A DNA stretch of 64,000 bases from Pseudoduganella violacea (GCF_014191875.1 NZ_JACHXD010000002.1:1-64000); one strand, 5' to 3'; numbered from the stretch's first letter, positions 1 through 9,671 are shown. Notes: generated from the letters alone by a model not told the origin. Numbers and translations are program-made.

Positions 1-87
1 AATTCAGCATTGGGCAATCTGTCGCCCGCCGTCTATGAACGGAAAATGGCAGTGCGTGAACCTATTGTTGTGTCCGAAATTTCTTGA
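1..87 (+). mobile_element. 3' end of an IS3-family transposase (OrfB), cut by the window edge
   Basis: Reading frame 1 from the first base gives the end of an integrase-type transposase: a SALGNLSPAVYE stretch, the usual C-terminal signature of IS3-family OrfB (rve domain), then 12 more residues and TGA at 85-87. The catalytic DDE part and the left end of the element lie outside the window, so intactness cannot be judged. The right terminal repeat should lie around 70-100 but cannot be confirmed without the left end. The same reading frame stays open after the stop into the next gene. Confidence 0.75.
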
Positions 88-123
88 CCACCGCAGTCTT
101 TCCCTGTTGATTTTTTCAACGCC

Positions 124-837
124 ATGGCGGGAGGCCACAAGTGCAGATTCAAAGGCGAGTTTTTCGACCTGATCATCCACCTCGACGAAGGACGGTTGGA
201 GTTCTCATCCAATCTCGGGACTAAGCAATTTCCGTTGCACCATCTGCAAGCCGCGCTGAGATTTCAAGCGCTCTTATGCTCGGAGACGAGAATTCTCTTC
301 GAATTTAACACGCCGGACAATGTCCACTACAGCATCGCTGGCTTTTCGCAAGGTCGCACCTTCGCATTCCAAAACGAGCTGGACGCGACTGAGGCCACCC
401 TGCGAGTTCTTCAGCGCATGGGTATATTCGACCACGTCAGGGCCTCCTTTCCCGAGATATCGCGCCATGCGGAACAGATCATGCAATTTGAAAAAATCAC
501 TGATGAGGACAACCTCGCAATGCGCCTAGAGATGGATATAGGGCCTCATGATCCGCGATTGGACCCCGCCAAGGAGTTTGCATGCGTTCGTTTTGAATGG
601 GCGCGGTTCGGAGCCTGGAGCATCGGCGTCTTCATCACTTTGATCGGGCGGCCATTTCCCTCTGACGGCGGCGGCTTCACACTGCTTCCCGCTCAAAAGA
701 TCATCGAAAAAGTGATCTCGCGTAGCCCAAGCAAGCCAATGGGCGCCTCCAACCTCGCCACGACAGTGGAGGAAATCGAGGCCAAGTATGACGCCCATTA
801 CAACCTTGTGCTGTTCTTCGACAAAGACAGACTTTGA
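124..837 (+). CDS. Hypothetical protein next to an IS end, possibly 5'-truncated
   Basis: A 237-residue soluble protein with no signal peptide, membrane segment or family I recognise. No Shine-Dalgarno sequence precedes the ATG at 124. The frame is open upstream to the transposase stop at 85-87, so the element may have inserted in or just before the original 5' end, leaving a truncated gene. Codon use and GC content are more mixed than in the core genes from mutS onward. The next gene is on the opposite strand. Function unknown. Confidence 0.5.
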   Translation: MAGGHKCRFKGEFFDLIIHLDEGRLEFSSNLGTKQFPLHHLQAALRFQALLCSETRILFEFNTPDNVHYSIAGFSQGRTFAFQNELDATEATLRVLQRMGIFDHVRASFPEISRHAEQIMQFEKITDEDNLAMRLEMDIGPHDPRLDPAKEFACVRFEWARFGAWSIGVFITLIGRPFPSDGGGFTLLPAQKIIEKVISRSPSKPMGASNLATTVEEIEAKYDAHYNLVLFFDKDRL

Positions 838-895
838 AATGAGCCTGGCCAGCGCGCGGCGCCTGTGCCAAGCCCAAATCGAATCGTCGGGACGG

Positions 896-1402
896 CTATA
901 TCTCGCTGGCTGCGCTTCCGCGTTGCTCCGGCTCTTCCCAATGATAGGCAAAAAAGGCGATTCCCATCAACGCGCACGCCGTCACCAATCGCCCCTGCTC
1001 GACGGCGCGAGACAAGCTTTCTCCGCCGCCCCAATACACCGAAGCGCACAGGGCCGCGCCCGCGTGCGCAGACGCCGATGAAACCTCGTCCCACAACTGG
1101 TGGGGAAACCTCTCCACCTTCGCTCGATTGATGGAGCGCCGGTTGACGTTTAGATCGATCATCGACACGACGCCCATGGCCGCCAACGCGCACACGCTTA
1201 GGAGCAGCACCACGCGCCCATCTCCAAACGCGGACAAGTTCACTAAATGCAAACGCGTCGGCGCTCCGCCTTCCGATAAATATCCAACCATCCAGGCCGC
1301 TGATTCAAAGATCGCGAGCGCGAACAACCAGAGCGCCGCCACCGGGAACAACCTGTTTTCGACAAAGGGCTTCACCTTTCTATACAACTTGGTTTGTTTC
1401 AT
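896..1402 (-). CDS. Hypothetical integral membrane protein
   Basis: About 168 residues. Hydrophobic stretches near residues 20-40, 60-85, 110-125 and 140-160 suggest three or four transmembrane helices around a more polar middle (an Asn/Arg-rich segment near residues 80-95). I chose the ATG at 1402 over the one at 1414 because a GGAGG sits at the right distance upstream of 1402; that GGAGG overlaps the first codons of the longer version. No family is recognised. It is transcribed towards the gene at 124-837, tail to tail. Confidence 0.5.
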   Translation of the reverse strand: MKQTKLYRKVKPFVENRLFPVAALWLFALAIFESAAWMVGYLSEGGAPTRLHLVNLSAFGDGRVVLLLSVCALAAMGVVSMIDLNVNRRSINRAKVERFPHQLWDEVSSASAHAGAALCASVYWGGGESLSRAVEQGRLVTACALMGIAFFAYHWEEPEQRGSAASEI

Positions 1403-1571
1403 CGCAGCCTCCATTGAGTGATATCAGCCTGTCGTTCGCCTTCGCAGCGCACTCCCATCCACCACGCGCTTCGATCGCGAGCCAGCGGAGCTCGGCGCCT
1501 TCGCCACAGCCCGCCCAGCGCTCAAAGTCTGGAGCATAATATTGATATCAGTCAACTCAAGGAGGACGCCT

Positions 1572-2270
1572 ATGAATGAGAACCTAGCCCGCCCAGCCGC
1601 TCTTTCTTACCTCAACCAATGGGAGCGAACCGACAAGCCTCTGGCCACGATCCTGAGAAGCGACGCAGGGCCGAAGGAGCTGGCGATCGCCTTCCGAGAA
1701 CTGGCGACAAAATACAATGTGGTTCGCAACTTCTCCACCAAGGAGGCGAAGAAAGCTGGCCCCCGGCAGGTTGAGCTCTTGTGGCGCAAGGTCGCCAACG
1801 CCGTTCGGAAAGTGGAGTTGACCTCCACCGATTCGCCAGCCGACGAGGTTCATCGACTGGCCAAGAAGCTTGGGAAGATTTTCCCGTTGGCAGACGACGC
1901 GGGCGCGCAACCGATCTTGCTTTCAGCTGCGACCAAATTCCTCTGGTTTCGCGGGCATACGAGCGTCCGAATTTACGACAAACGCGCTGTCGCGGCTCTT
2001 AACGCGTTGAGCAAGCTTCGCGATGATAGCAAAGGGCAAAAAGTGGATGGCGATTACGAGCTGTTCGCCGCCGCGTGGGAGCTTGAATATCAGGCGCTGC
2101 GGAGCGAGCTCAAAGAGGCGATCAAGGGCCTGCCCGGCGTCGCTCACTGGTCCATGGTCCCGGAAGCGAATCAAAAATCAGCGCTGAAAGACTCCAAGGC
2201 CGACTGGTTTCAGGATCGCGTCTTCGACAAGATCCTCTGGATCAATGGCGAAAAGAAGAACGTCATATAG
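1572..2270 (+). CDS. Hypothetical protein, possibly DNA-glycosylase-like
   Basis: 232 residues from an ATG preceded by a strong AAGGAGG, which decides the start over the in-frame ATG at 1542. Soluble and rich in Lys/Arg helices in the first half. Around residues 125-150 it reads KFLWF followed by VRIYDKRAVAAL. This faintly recalls the helix-turn and Asp region of OGG-fold glycosylase-like proteins, but the match is from memory and weak, so no function is assigned. It lies between hypothetical genes near an IS end, which fits an accessory region. Confidence 0.6.
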   Translation: MNENLARPAALSYLNQWERTDKPLATILRSDAGPKELAIAFRELATKYNVVRNFSTKEAKKAGPRQVELLWRKVANAVRKVELTSTDSPADEVHRLAKKLGKIFPLADDAGAQPILLSAATKFLWFRGHTSVRIYDKRAVAALNALSKLRDDSKGQKVDGDYELFAAAWELEYQALRSELKEAIKGLPGVAHWSMVPEANQKSALKDSKADWFQDRVFDKILWINGEKKNVI

Positions 2271-2778
2271 CTTCGCGACAATCTGTTCCCGCGCTGCCGT
2301 TCACCTGTGGTTGCCCTGCGGATTGCGCGGCGGCGACAGGGTTTGGAACCATGCAGGCCATGGCGAGAGTCCGCCCCGCCAAGTCATTTCGCGCCCCGAT
2401 AAGTCTGCATGCGCAAATATAATCATGGCTTGGCGCCGCCGGGGGGCGCAGAAACGACAACGCCAGCGGCATTTTCACGCTTACTAGCATGTTTATGATG
2501 ATTTCCGATTTTCGCTCGGGCGAATCCTCTTTGGGAAAAATGCGCTGCCGGTTTTTCTTTGTCCGGCGATAGCGAACGGCCTGGGCCAACATTCCCAGAA
2601 CATCCAAATCTGGGCGGCTGAAATAAACGTTGTCGTAACACGAGGCGCACTGCAATTTATTCAGCGCGAAGACATCGGCCTCTTCCGATTGGATCATCGC
2701 GGCGTCATCAGCATGCCCATGAAGGCGATACACGTCGCTGTCAAACAGGATTAGTGCCAGCGTAGGGACAGGGAACAT
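2263..2778 (-). CDS. Possible hypothetical gene (weak)
   Basis: The roughly 560 bases between the gene ending at 2270 and the DUF29 remnant hold no clear gene. The best candidate is this minus-strand frame, about 171 residues from an ATG at 2778. Its first two thirds look protein-like, with a CASC pair, acidic-basic alternation and few low-complexity runs; the end looks random. No Shine-Dalgarno sequence stands out and no family is recognised. It could be a decayed gene or a chance frame. Confidence 0.25.
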   Translation of the reverse strand: MFPVPTLALILFDSDVYRLHGHADDAAMIQSEEADVFALNKLQCASCYDNVYFSRPDLDVLGMLAQAVRYRRTKKNRQRIFPKEDSPERKSEIIINMLVSVKMPLALSFLRPPAAPSHDYICACRLIGARNDLAGRTLAMACMVPNPVAAAQSAGQPQVNGSAGTDCREAI

Positions 2779-2830
2779 TCTCTGGACATCCCCACCCTCA
2801 CTGCTAGCTTGCTTCGAGGAGGTGCCGATC

Positions 2831-3284
2831 ATGCTCGACTTCAAAGACCAAACACCTGCCCAGCCCGATTACGAAGATGACTTCGTGCTGTGGCTGGACG
2901 CCCAGGCTGCGCTGCTGCGCAGCGGCCAGCTGGAACAACTGGATATCGAGAACCTGATCGAGGAATTGAACGGCATGTCCCGGCAAGAACGTCACGCCCT
3001 GACAAGCAGACTGGCAGTTTGATTCAGCATCTGCTGAAATGCCCGTTTCAGCCCGAGCGAAAAACGCCGAGCTGGACTGCCACGACCATCGAACAACGCG
3101 CAAGCATTCAAACGATATTGGACGACAGCCCAAGCCTGCGGCCAAAAATTATGCAGTTTGCAAACAATACCTATCCGGTAGCCGCCAGGCAGGCATCCAT
3201 AGAAACAGGCTTGGCTTCCATCGTTTTTCCGTCCCCCTCCCGTATATGGTCGAGCAACTGCTGGATGAGGATTTTCCACCTTGA
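2831..3284 (+). pseudogene. DUF29 family gene broken by two one-base frameshifts
   Basis: DUF29 proteins are about 150-residue helical proteins of unknown function. The N-terminal part (DFVLWLDAQAALLRSGQ, then a NLIEELNGMSRQER stretch) reads in one frame from ATG 2831, behind a GAGGAGG. It shifts near 3018-3020 into a frame with the family's middle part (LIQHLLKCPFQPERK, then SPSLRP). It shifts again near 3232-3240 into the frame with the family's ending [12 protein letters not shown] and a stop at 3284. Restoring one T in the TTT run and one C in the CCCCC run gives a single family-like reading frame. It is either a recent pseudogene or two homopolymer sequencing errors. Confidence 0.75.
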
Positions 3285-3373
3285 AGGGACCGCATCCTGC
3301 TGCGAATTTTGCAAAAGAGGTAAAATGTCAGGTTTACGACGCGCTCCGTGCGCTGCACTACCGACATACCGAC

Positions 3374-6070
3374 ATGACCACCGTTCCCAAAGAAATCAAC
3401 GCCGCCGCCATCAAAAACAGCCCTGCCGAAAAAGTCACGCCGATGATGCAGCAGTACCTGCGCATCAAGGCCGAACACCCCACGATGCTGGTCTTCTACC
3501 GCATGGGCGACTTCTATGAGCTGTTCTTCGACGACGCGGAAAAGGCCTCGCGCATCCTCGGCATCACGCTGACGGCGCGCGGAACGCAGAACGGCATGCC
3601 GATCAAGATGGCGGGCGTGCCTTTCCATTCGCTGGACGGTTATCTGGCCAAGCTGGTCAAGCTGGGCGAATCCTGCGCCATCTGCGAACAGATCGGCGAT
3701 CCGGCCACCAGCAAAGGGCCGGTGGAGCGCAAGGTGATGCGCGTGGTCACGCCGGGCACCTTGACCGATTCGGACCTGCTGCCGGAGAAATCCGAACGTC
3801 CACTGCTGGCCATGTGCGTGATCGCCAACCGCAAGGTGTACACGGCCGGCCTGGCCTGGCTCTCGCTGGCCAGCGGTTCGCTACGTCTGATGGAGTTCTC
3901 GGGCGAGCAGCGCGCCGTCACCGCGCGCATCCAGCAGGAGCTGGAACGCATCGTGCCGGCCGAAATCCTGCGCGGCGATAACGGCGAGCTGTTCGAGGAT
4001 AGCACCCTGTGCCACGTCAACCGCGTGCCGGACTGGCACTTCGATGTAGTGCACGGCCACAAGGCGCTGCTCGACCAGCTCGGCGTCGCCACCCTGACCG
4101 GCTTCGGCGCCGACGGCCTGGGCGCGGCTTTCGGCGCGGCCGGCGCCCTGCTGCGCTACGCGCAATCGACCCAGGGCCGCGGCTTGCAGCACGTGCGCAG
4201 CCTCGCCTGCGAAACCGAATCGGAATTCATCGGCCTGGATTCGGCCACGCGCCGCAATCTGGAGCTGACCGAAACCATCCGCGGCCAGGAATCGCCGACT
4301 CTGTTCTCGCTGCTCGACCACTGCCGCACGCCCATGGGTTCGCGCCTGCTGCGCCACTGGCTGCACCATGCGCGCCGCGCGCAATCGGTGGCGCGCGCGC
4401 GCCACGACGCCATCGCGGCGCTGATGCAGAACGATGTCACCGGCTCGCTGTCCCACCATCTGGCCCAGGTGCCGGATATCGAACGCATCACCACCCGCGT
4501 GGCCCTGCTGACGGCGCGTCCGCGCGACCTGGCCAGCCTGCGCGACGGCCTGCGCCAGTTGCCCAATCTGCGTCACGCCATGGAGCGCAGCCTGAGCCAC
4601 GATAACGACGCCAGCCTGCTGTCGCACATCCACGCCGCCATCGACACGCCGCAAGCCTGCCTCGATCTGCTGCAAAGCGCGGTGATGGAGGAGCCGGCGA
4701 ATATGGTGCGCGACGGCGGCGTCATCGCGCGCGGCTTCGACGCGGAGCTCGACGAGCTGCGCGGCCTGTCGGAAAACGCGGGCCAATTCCTGATCGACCT
4801 GGAAACGCGCGAACGCGCCCGCACCGGCATCGCCAATCTGCGCGTGGAATACAACAAGGTGCATGGCTTCTATATTGAAGTCACCAACGGCCAGGCCGAC
4901 AAGGTGCCGGATGACTACCGCCGCCGCCAGACGCTGAAGAACGCCGAGCGCTATATCACGCCCGAACTCAAGGCCTTCGAGGACAAGGCCCTGTCGGCGC
5001 AGGACCGCGCCCTGGCGCGCGAGAAAGTGCTGTACGACCAGCTGCTGGCCGACCTGGCGCCGCATATCGGCACCTTGCAGACCATCGCCCAGAACATCGC
5101 CCAGCTGGACACGCTGACCGCGCTGGCCGAGCATGCGCTGCGCCATAACTGGTGCGCGCCGGAGCTGGTGGCCGAGTCCTGCATCCATATCGTTGAAGGC
5201 CGCCATCCGGTGGTGGAAAACCAGATCGAGCGCTTCATCGCCAACGACTGCAAGCTGCTCGACGAACGCCGCCTGCTGCTGATCACCGGCCCGAACATGG
5301 GCGGTAAATCGACCTTCATGCGCCAGGTCGCCCTGATTACCCTGCTCGCTTACGTGGGCAGCTACGTGCCGGCGGCCAGCGCCACCATCGGCCCGATCGA
5401 CCGCATCTTCACCCGTATCGGCGCCACCGACGACCTGGCCGGCGGCCGCTCCACCTTCATGGTGGAGATGACCGAAGCGGCCACCATCCTGAACGGCGCC
5501 ACCGAGCATTCGCTGGTGCTGATGGATGAAATCGGGCGCGGCACCTCGACCTTCGACGGCCTGGCCCTGGCCTGGGCCATCGCGCGCCACCTGATCGACG
5601 CCAGCCGCAGCTTCACGCTGTTCGCCACCCACTACTTCGAACTGACCCAGTTGCCGGAAGCGCATCCGACGGCGGCCAATGTGCACCTGTCGGCGGTGGA
5701 GCACAAGGACAGCATCGTCTTCCTGCACGCGGTGCAGGCCGGACCGGCCTCGCAAAGCTATGGTCTGCAAGTGGCCCAGCTGGCGGGCGTGCCGCAGCCG
5801 GTGATCAAGGCGGCGCGCAAGCATCTGGCCCGCCTCGAATCGCAGGCGCTCGACGCCACGCCGCAGCTCGACCTGTTCGCCGCGCCGACGGCCGACGCCA
5901 ACGACGAGGAAGCGGCTGCGCCGGTCGCCGCCGCGCCGGCCGATGCCAATCCCGCGCTGCAGGAACTGCTGGGCGCATTGGACGAACTCGATCCGGACGC
6001 CCTGTCCCCGCGCGAAGCGCTGGAACAGCTCTACCAGCTCAAGCGCCTGGCGCAACCCGCGCTGGCATGA
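3374..6070 (+). CDS. mutS: DNA mismatch repair protein MutS
   Basis: 898 residues, normal for the family. It recognises mismatches and small loops and starts methyl- or nick-directed repair with MutL. Seen in the sequence: the N-terminal mismatch-binding domain with the [12 protein letters not shown] stretch carrying the Phe-x-Glu wedge, connector and lever/clamp regions, then the ABC-type ATPase with Walker A GPNMGGKS near residue 639, Walker B DEIGRGTS near residue 718 and the ATHYFEL switch region. The start at 3374 gives the usual N-terminus; frames upstream of it belong to the DUF29 remnant. The stop overlaps the next gene's ATG, so the two are probably co-transcribed. Confidence 0.97.
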   Translation: MTTVPKEINAAAIKNSPAEKVTPMMQQYLRIKAEHPTMLVFYRMGDFYELFFDDAEKASRILGITLTARGTQNGMPIKMAGVPFHSLDGYLAKLVKLGESCAICEQIGDPATSKGPVERKVMRVVTPGTLTDSDLLPEKSERPLLAMCVIANRKVYTAGLAWLSLASGSLRLMEFSGEQRAVTARIQQELERIVPAEILRGDNGELFEDSTLCHVNRVPDWHFDVVHGHKALLDQLGVATLTGFGADGLGAAFGAAGALLRYAQSTQGRGLQHVRSLACETESEFIGLDSATRRNLELTETIRGQESPTLFSLLDHCRTPMGSRLLRHWLHHARRAQSVARARHDAIAALMQNDVTGSLSHHLAQVPDIERITTRVALLTARPRDLASLRDGLRQLPNLRHAMERSLSHDNDASLLSHIHAAIDTPQACLDLLQSAVMEEPANMVRDGGVIARGFDAELDELRGLSENAGQFLIDLETRERARTGIANLRVEYNKVHGFYIEVTNGQADKVPDDYRRRQTLKNAERYITPELKAFEDKALSAQDRALAREKVLYDQLLADLAPHIGTLQTIAQNIAQLDTLTALAEHALRHNWCAPELVAESCIHIVEGRHPVVENQIERFIANDCKLLDERRLLLITGPNMGGKSTFMRQVALITLLAYVGSYVPAASATIGPIDRIFTRIGATDDLAGGRSTFMVEMTEAATILNGATEHSLVLMDEIGRGTSTFDGLALAWAIARHLIDASRSFTLFATHYFELTQLPEAHPTAANVHLSAVEHKDSIVFLHAVQAGPASQSYGLQVAQLAGVPQPVIKAARKHLARLESQALDATPQLDLFAAPTADANDEEAAAPVAAAPADANPALQELLGALDELDPDALSPREALEQLYQLKRLAQPALA

Positions 6071-7128
6071 GCATGCGGCGCGCCGCCGTGCCGCCCTTGA
6101 GCGCCGCCGCGCTGCTGGCGCTCGCGCTGGCGGCGCTGGCTCCGGCGGCCGCCGCACCAGCCAAGAAATCCTTCCAGTTTGCCGTCGCGGCCCAGGTGTT
6201 GAAGGGCGAGTCCGACGAAGCCGAACTGCAACGCACCCTGGAGGACGCGGAGCAAAAGCGCGCCGCCTTCCTGCTCGTCACCGGCATCAAGTCGGCCAGC
6301 GAAGCCTGCAGCGACAAGCTGTACGCCCAGCGCCGCGCCCTGCTCGACAAGTCGCCCCGTCCGCTGGTGCTGTCGCTGGCCGGCAGCGACTGGACCGCCT
6401 GCCGCAACTCGGCCGGCCGTTCGAATGCGATCGAGCGCCTGAACCGCATCCGCGAACTGTTCTTCGACCAGGACGAGTCGCTGGGCGAGAAAAAGCTCGC
6501 GCTGAACCGCCTGTCGAACTCCAGCCAGTTCCGCAGCTACGCCGAAAACGCCTACTGGGAATATGGCAATGTGCTGTTCGCCACCATCAACCTGCCGGCG
6601 AAGAACAACCACTTCCTGACCGAAGCCGGGCGCAATAGCGAATATGAAGACCGCACCGTGGCCAACCGCAACTGGCTGCAGCGCCTGTTCGCGCTGGCCA
6701 AGCGCAAGAAACTCGATGGCATCGTGCTGGTATCGGACGGCGATATCGGCGCCCACCAGGAGGAAAGCTTCTCGCTGCTAAGCGGCTTCTCCTCCAAACA
6801 GGACGGCTTCGCCCAGACACGCAAGCAGGTGCGCGCGCTGGCCGAGAAATTCAAAGGCAAGGTGCTGCTGATCGACAGCGCGCAAAAAACCGCCAAAGCG
6901 CCGGCCGCCCAGAACGGCACGGCCAGCGCATCGGCCAACGCCGCCGCATCCGCGCCGGACGCCGAAGCCGTCCTGCAATGGCGCGGCAACCTCGCCCACC
7001 TGAGCCTGAGCCCCGGCTGGACCACCATCCGCGTCGCCCCCGGCAGCCCCACCCTGTTCACCCGCCCCAAAGCCGAGCCCGTGTCCACCTTGGGGTCAGA
7101 CCCCAATCGGACACGAACCCGACCGTAG
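6067..7128 (+). CDS. Secreted calcineurin-like phosphoesterase family protein (putative)
   Basis: 353 residues, starting in the ATGA overlap with mutS. A Sec signal peptide (hydrophobic Ala/Leu stretch, residues about 8-30, cleavage after AAA) points to the periplasm. The body, with AGSDWTAC, a [16 protein letters not shown] stretch and a IVLVSDGD strand, resembles extracellular metallophosphoesterase-fold proteins. The usual DxH/GNHE metal motifs are degenerate, so activity is uncertain. The C-terminus is odd: the last residues are encoded by a palindromic repeat (7081-7114), which suggests the repeat has replaced the original end. Confidence 0.65.
   Translation: MSMRRAAVPPLSAAALLALALAALAPAAAAPAKKSFQFAVAAQVLKGESDEAELQRTLEDAEQKRAAFLLVTGIKSASEACSDKLYAQRRALLDKSPRPLVLSLAGSDWTACRNSAGRSNAIERLNRIRELFFDQDESLGEKKLALNRLSNSSQFRSYAENAYWEYGNVLFATINLPAKNNHFLTEAGRNSEYEDRTVANRNWLQRLFALAKRKKLDGIVLVSDGDIGAHQEESFSLLSGFSSKQDGFAQTRKQVRALAEKFKGKVLLIDSAQKTAKAPAAQNGTASASANAAASAPDAEAVLQWRGNLAHLSLSPGWTTIRVAPGSPTLFTRPKAEPVSTLGSDPNRTRTRP
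7081..7114. repeat. Short palindromic repeat with a GGGGTCAGACCCC core
   Basis: TTGGGGTCAGACCCCAA is a perfect inverted repeat around one central base. It is flanked by GTGTCC and GGACAC as an outer inverted pair, giving a 34-base imperfect hairpin. It lies inside the 3' end of the preceding coding frame and just before the terminator. I recall similar GGGGTCAGACCCC elements as frequent intergenic repeats in Oxalobacteraceae; only one copy is seen in this window. Confidence 0.6.
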
Positions 7129-7136
7129 CGGTGCAA

Positions 7137-7168
7137 TAAAAAAGGCGAACCGGGGTTCGCCTTTTTTT
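7137..7168. terminator. Bidirectional Rho-independent terminator
   Basis: Inverted repeat AAGGCGAACC / GGTTCGCCTT with a two-base loop, A-run on the left and T-run on the right. It separates the convergent phosphoesterase-like gene and slyD and can serve both. Confidence 0.9.
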
Positions 7169-7183
7169 GCTTGCGGGACGCGA

Positions 7184-7729
7184 TCAGTGGATCGGGTGGG
7201 TACGGAAGTGGTCGCCCTCTTCGCCTTCGTCGTCCTCGTCGTCGTGGTGGTGGCCGTGGGCGCCGTGCACGTGGCCGTGGGCGATTTCTTCTTCGCTGGC
7301 GGCGCGCACTTCAACCACTTTCAGTTCGAAACGCAGGGCCATGCCGGCCAGCGGGTGGTTGCCGTCAAGTACGACCTTGTCGTCGGCGATTTCGGTCACG
7401 GTGAAGATCATGGCTTCTTCTTCGCCATCTTCGCCATCCGGCATGCCTTCGAATTGCATGCCGATTTCCAGCGGCTCGGGCAGGCGGGCGCGGTCTTCGA
7501 CCTTGACCAGATTGGCATCGTAATCGCCGAAGGCATCTTCAGGTTCGATCTGGATCGTGTTGCTGTAACCGACTTCCTTGCCGTCCAGCTCTTCTTCGAT
7601 CTTCGGCAGGGTATTCTCGTAGCCACCGTGCAGGTAGACCATGGGTTGACGGCCGTCTTCGATCAGATTGTTCTGTGCGTCGGACAGTTTGTAGTTCACC
7701 GTCACGACGGTATTCTTGGCGATCTTCAT
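7184..7729 (-). CDS. slyD: FKBP-type peptidyl-prolyl isomerase SlyD
   Basis: 181 residues. A cytoplasmic prolyl isomerase and chaperone that also binds nickel and other metals through its tail. Seen: the FKBP half-domain at the N-terminus (NTVVTVNYKLSD), an inserted-in-flap chaperone domain (GYENTLPKIEEELDGK through EPEDAFGDYD), a return to the FKBP fold (GNHPLAGMALRFELKV), then a His/Asp/Glu-rich tail with HGHVHGAHGHHHDDED. The spacing and tail are typical of SlyD rather than FkpB. It shares a terminator with the convergent gene on its left and is divergent from the oxygenase gene on its right. Confidence 0.95.
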   Translation of the reverse strand: MKIAKNTVVTVNYKLSDAQNNLIEDGRQPMVYLHGGYENTLPKIEEELDGKEVGYSNTIQIEPEDAFGDYDANLVKVEDRARLPEPLEIGMQFEGMPDGEDGEEEAMIFTVTEIADDKVVLDGNHPLAGMALRFELKVVEVRAASEEEIAHGHVHGAHGHHHDDEDDEGEEGDHFRTHPIH

Positions 7730-7821
7730 TATGGCTTCCTTTCGTTTTTAAGCGCAGGCAGATTATACCTCCTGGGCTGTCCCGCCGCCGCCGTCCGGCG
7801 GCCGGTTGCTATAATGGCGCC

Positions 7822-8946
7822 ATGAAAAAACTCACTCTTCTCGGCGACATCACGCCGGCTCAATTCCTGAGCGAATACTGGCATAAAAAACCCCTGCTGA
7901 TCCGTCAGGCCGTGCCGGGCTTTCAGCCCCTGCTGCCGGTCGAGGCGCTGGCCGAGCTGGCGACCAAGGATTACGTCGAGTCGCGCCTGGTCACGCTGAC
8001 CGGCGGCCAATGGGATCTGCAGCACGGCCCGCTGACCGGGCTGCCGCCGCGCAGCCAGAAGGAATGGACCATGCTGGTGCAGGGCGTGAACCTGCACGAC
8101 GCGCGCGCCGACGCGCTGCTGCGCCAATTCCGCTTCATCCCCGATGCGCGCCTGGACGACCTGATGGTCAGCTTCGCCACCGATGGCGGCGGCGTCGGCC
8201 CGCATTTCGACTCGTATGACGTGTTCCTGCTGCAAGCCCAGGGCCAGCGCCGCTGGCGCATCGGCCCGCAGAAGAACCTCGACCTGGTCGAAGGCTTGCC
8301 GCTGAAGATCCTGAGCAAGTTCAAGCCCACCGAGGAATTCGTGCTGGAGCCGGGCGATATGCTCTACCTGCCGCCCCACTACGCCCACGACGGCATCGCC
8401 ATCGGCGATTGCCAGACGTATTCGATCGGTTTCCGCGCGCCGGCCTACCAGGAGCTGGGCGAGGCTTTCCTGCAATTCATGTGCGATTCCATCGACCTGC
8501 CGGGCATCTACGGCGATCCGGAGCTGGAGCCGACCACCAAACCGGCCGAAATCCCGAAACACATGCTGGCCACCGTGGCCGAGGAATTGAACAAGGTGCG
8601 CTTCACCGAGGACGATGTGACTATCTTCCTGGGCGAATACCTGTCCGAGCCGAAGCACAATGTCTTCTTCAAGGGGCCGGAAAAGCCGCTGACGACCGAG
8701 CGCTTCGCCCAGACGGCGGCGAAAAAGGGCGTGCAACTGTCGCTCAAGAGCCAGATGTTCTACCGCGGCAAGAATGTCTTCATCAATGGCGAGTCCTTCG
8801 CCATCGGCAAGGCCGACAAGGTGACGCTGGAAACGCTGGCCAATAGCCGCGCCCTCGATGGCGCCGCCGTGGCCGCCGCCTCGGAAGACGTGCTGGAAGC
8901 GCTGTACGCCTGGTACCACGACGGCTGGCTGGAGCTGGCCCAGTAA
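7822..8946 (+). CDS. roxA: Ribosomal oxygenase, 50S L16 arginine hydroxylase (JmjC type)
   Basis: 374 residues. Iron and 2-oxoglutarate dependent oxygenase of the YcfD/RoxA family, which hydroxylates an arginine of ribosomal protein L16. The JmjC/cupin domain fills the N-terminal half: KPLLIRQ, then the metal ligands His128 and Asp130 in GPHFDSYD, then the distal histidine in the PPHYAHDG segment (residues 184-191). A winged-helix-like C-terminal domain follows. ATG 7822 is preferred; the longer upstream frame is antisense to slyD. The next gene starts 11 bases after the stop and is likely co-transcribed. Confidence 0.93.
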   Translation: MKKLTLLGDITPAQFLSEYWHKKPLLIRQAVPGFQPLLPVEALAELATKDYVESRLVTLTGGQWDLQHGPLTGLPPRSQKEWTMLVQGVNLHDARADALLRQFRFIPDARLDDLMVSFATDGGGVGPHFDSYDVFLLQAQGQRRWRIGPQKNLDLVEGLPLKILSKFKPTEEFVLEPGDMLYLPPHYAHDGIAIGDCQTYSIGFRAPAYQELGEAFLQFMCDSIDLPGIYGDPELEPTTKPAEIPKHMLATVAEELNKVRFTEDDVTIFLGEYLSEPKHNVFFKGPEKPLTTERFAQTAAKKGVQLSLKSQMFYRGKNVFINGESFAIGKADKVTLETLANSRALDGAAVAAASEDVLEALYAWYHDGWLELAQ

Positions 8947-8957
8947 AGGAGAACGCG

Positions 8958-9428
8958 ATGGAGAAGCAGCCTTTTTCGAGCCGGGCCGAGTTTGAAAGCC
9001 TGCTGCACACCTGCTTCTCCCGCGCCCGCCTGACGCTGGACCTGTTCGATCCCGACTTCGGCTGGTGGCAGCTGGGCAGTTCACAGATGGACGCGCTGCT
9101 GCGCCAATTCCTGCACGGCCAGGGCCGGCTACGCCTGGTGGCCCACAGCAATGCCCGCCTGGAGCGCGACGCGCCGCGCTTTCTGCACCTGCTGCGGGAT
9201 TACAGCCACCTGATCGAGTGCCGCCTCACCATCCCGGCCCTGCGCCAGCTCACCGACTCCTTCGTCATCGCCGACGGCCGCGACATCGTGCGCCGTTTCC
9301 ACGCCGACCATCTGCGCGGCGAAGCGGCGTTTGACGCGCCCGCCGAGACGCAAATCAGCGCCGAACGTTTTGTTGCTGTCTGGAATGACACAAATCCTGG
9401 CCTGCATGCAAACATTGCTGGATTATGA
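8958..9428 (+). CDS. Conserved hypothetical protein following the ribosomal oxygenase gene
   Basis: 156 residues, soluble, behind a good AAAGGAG. It reads as an alpha/beta domain with FDPDFGWWQLGSS, a RLRLVAHSNARLERDAPRF strand-helix unit and SFVIADGRDIVRRFHAD. This resembles the small phospholipase-D-like or DUF7931-type proteins often found beside YcfD genes; the HxK motif of active PLD enzymes is absent. Probably co-transcribed with the oxygenase gene. No function is assigned. Confidence 0.7.
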   Translation: MEKQPFSSRAEFESLLHTCFSRARLTLDLFDPDFGWWQLGSSQMDALLRQFLHGQGRLRLVAHSNARLERDAPRFLHLLRDYSHLIECRLTIPALRQLTDSFVIADGRDIVRRFHADHLRGEAAFDAPAETQISAERFVAVWNDTNPGLHANIAGL

Positions 9429-9554
9429 TCCAGAAATATGTAAAATGCGGCTGTTCGACAGGTAAGCCGGCGATGCCGTCCAAAGCAGGCAGATCGGGGC
9501 AGAAAATTATATTGCATTACCGCAAAATAGTTATGAAATCGGCTCCCACCGCTA

Positions 9555-9581
9555 TTGCGACGCGTCAAAATTCGCTATAAT
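9555..9581 (+). promoter_or_regulatory. Candidate sigma-70 promoter for the Ala-rich lipoprotein
   Basis: A perfect TATAAT at 9576-9581 with TTGCGA 15 bases upstream. The spacer is shorter than the ideal 17, so the -35 assignment is uncertain. It implies a leader of about 130 bases before the ATG at 9721. Confidence 0.5.
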
Positions 9582-9653
9582 ATTAGGTTAGGAAGTTTAC
9601 GTTGTCCGGGAAACCATACGGTACACAAGGCTTCGAAGACACCCTAAAGAGCG

Positions 9654-9671
9654 ATAATTACCGGTAATTAT
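9654..9671. repeat. 18-base perfect palindrome in the lipoprotein leader
   Basis: ATAATTACCGGTAATTAT, flanked by GCG and ATCGC, which extends the pairing. It lies 50 bases before the start codon, downstream of the candidate promoter, so it could be a dimeric repressor operator or an RNA hairpin. No regulator can be named. Confidence 0.55.

Noticed and set aside
3881-6157. A 758-residue minus-strand frame across mutS
   Set aside because: Antisense to a clearly conserved gene, composition typical of a GC-rich shadow frame, no ribosome binding site.
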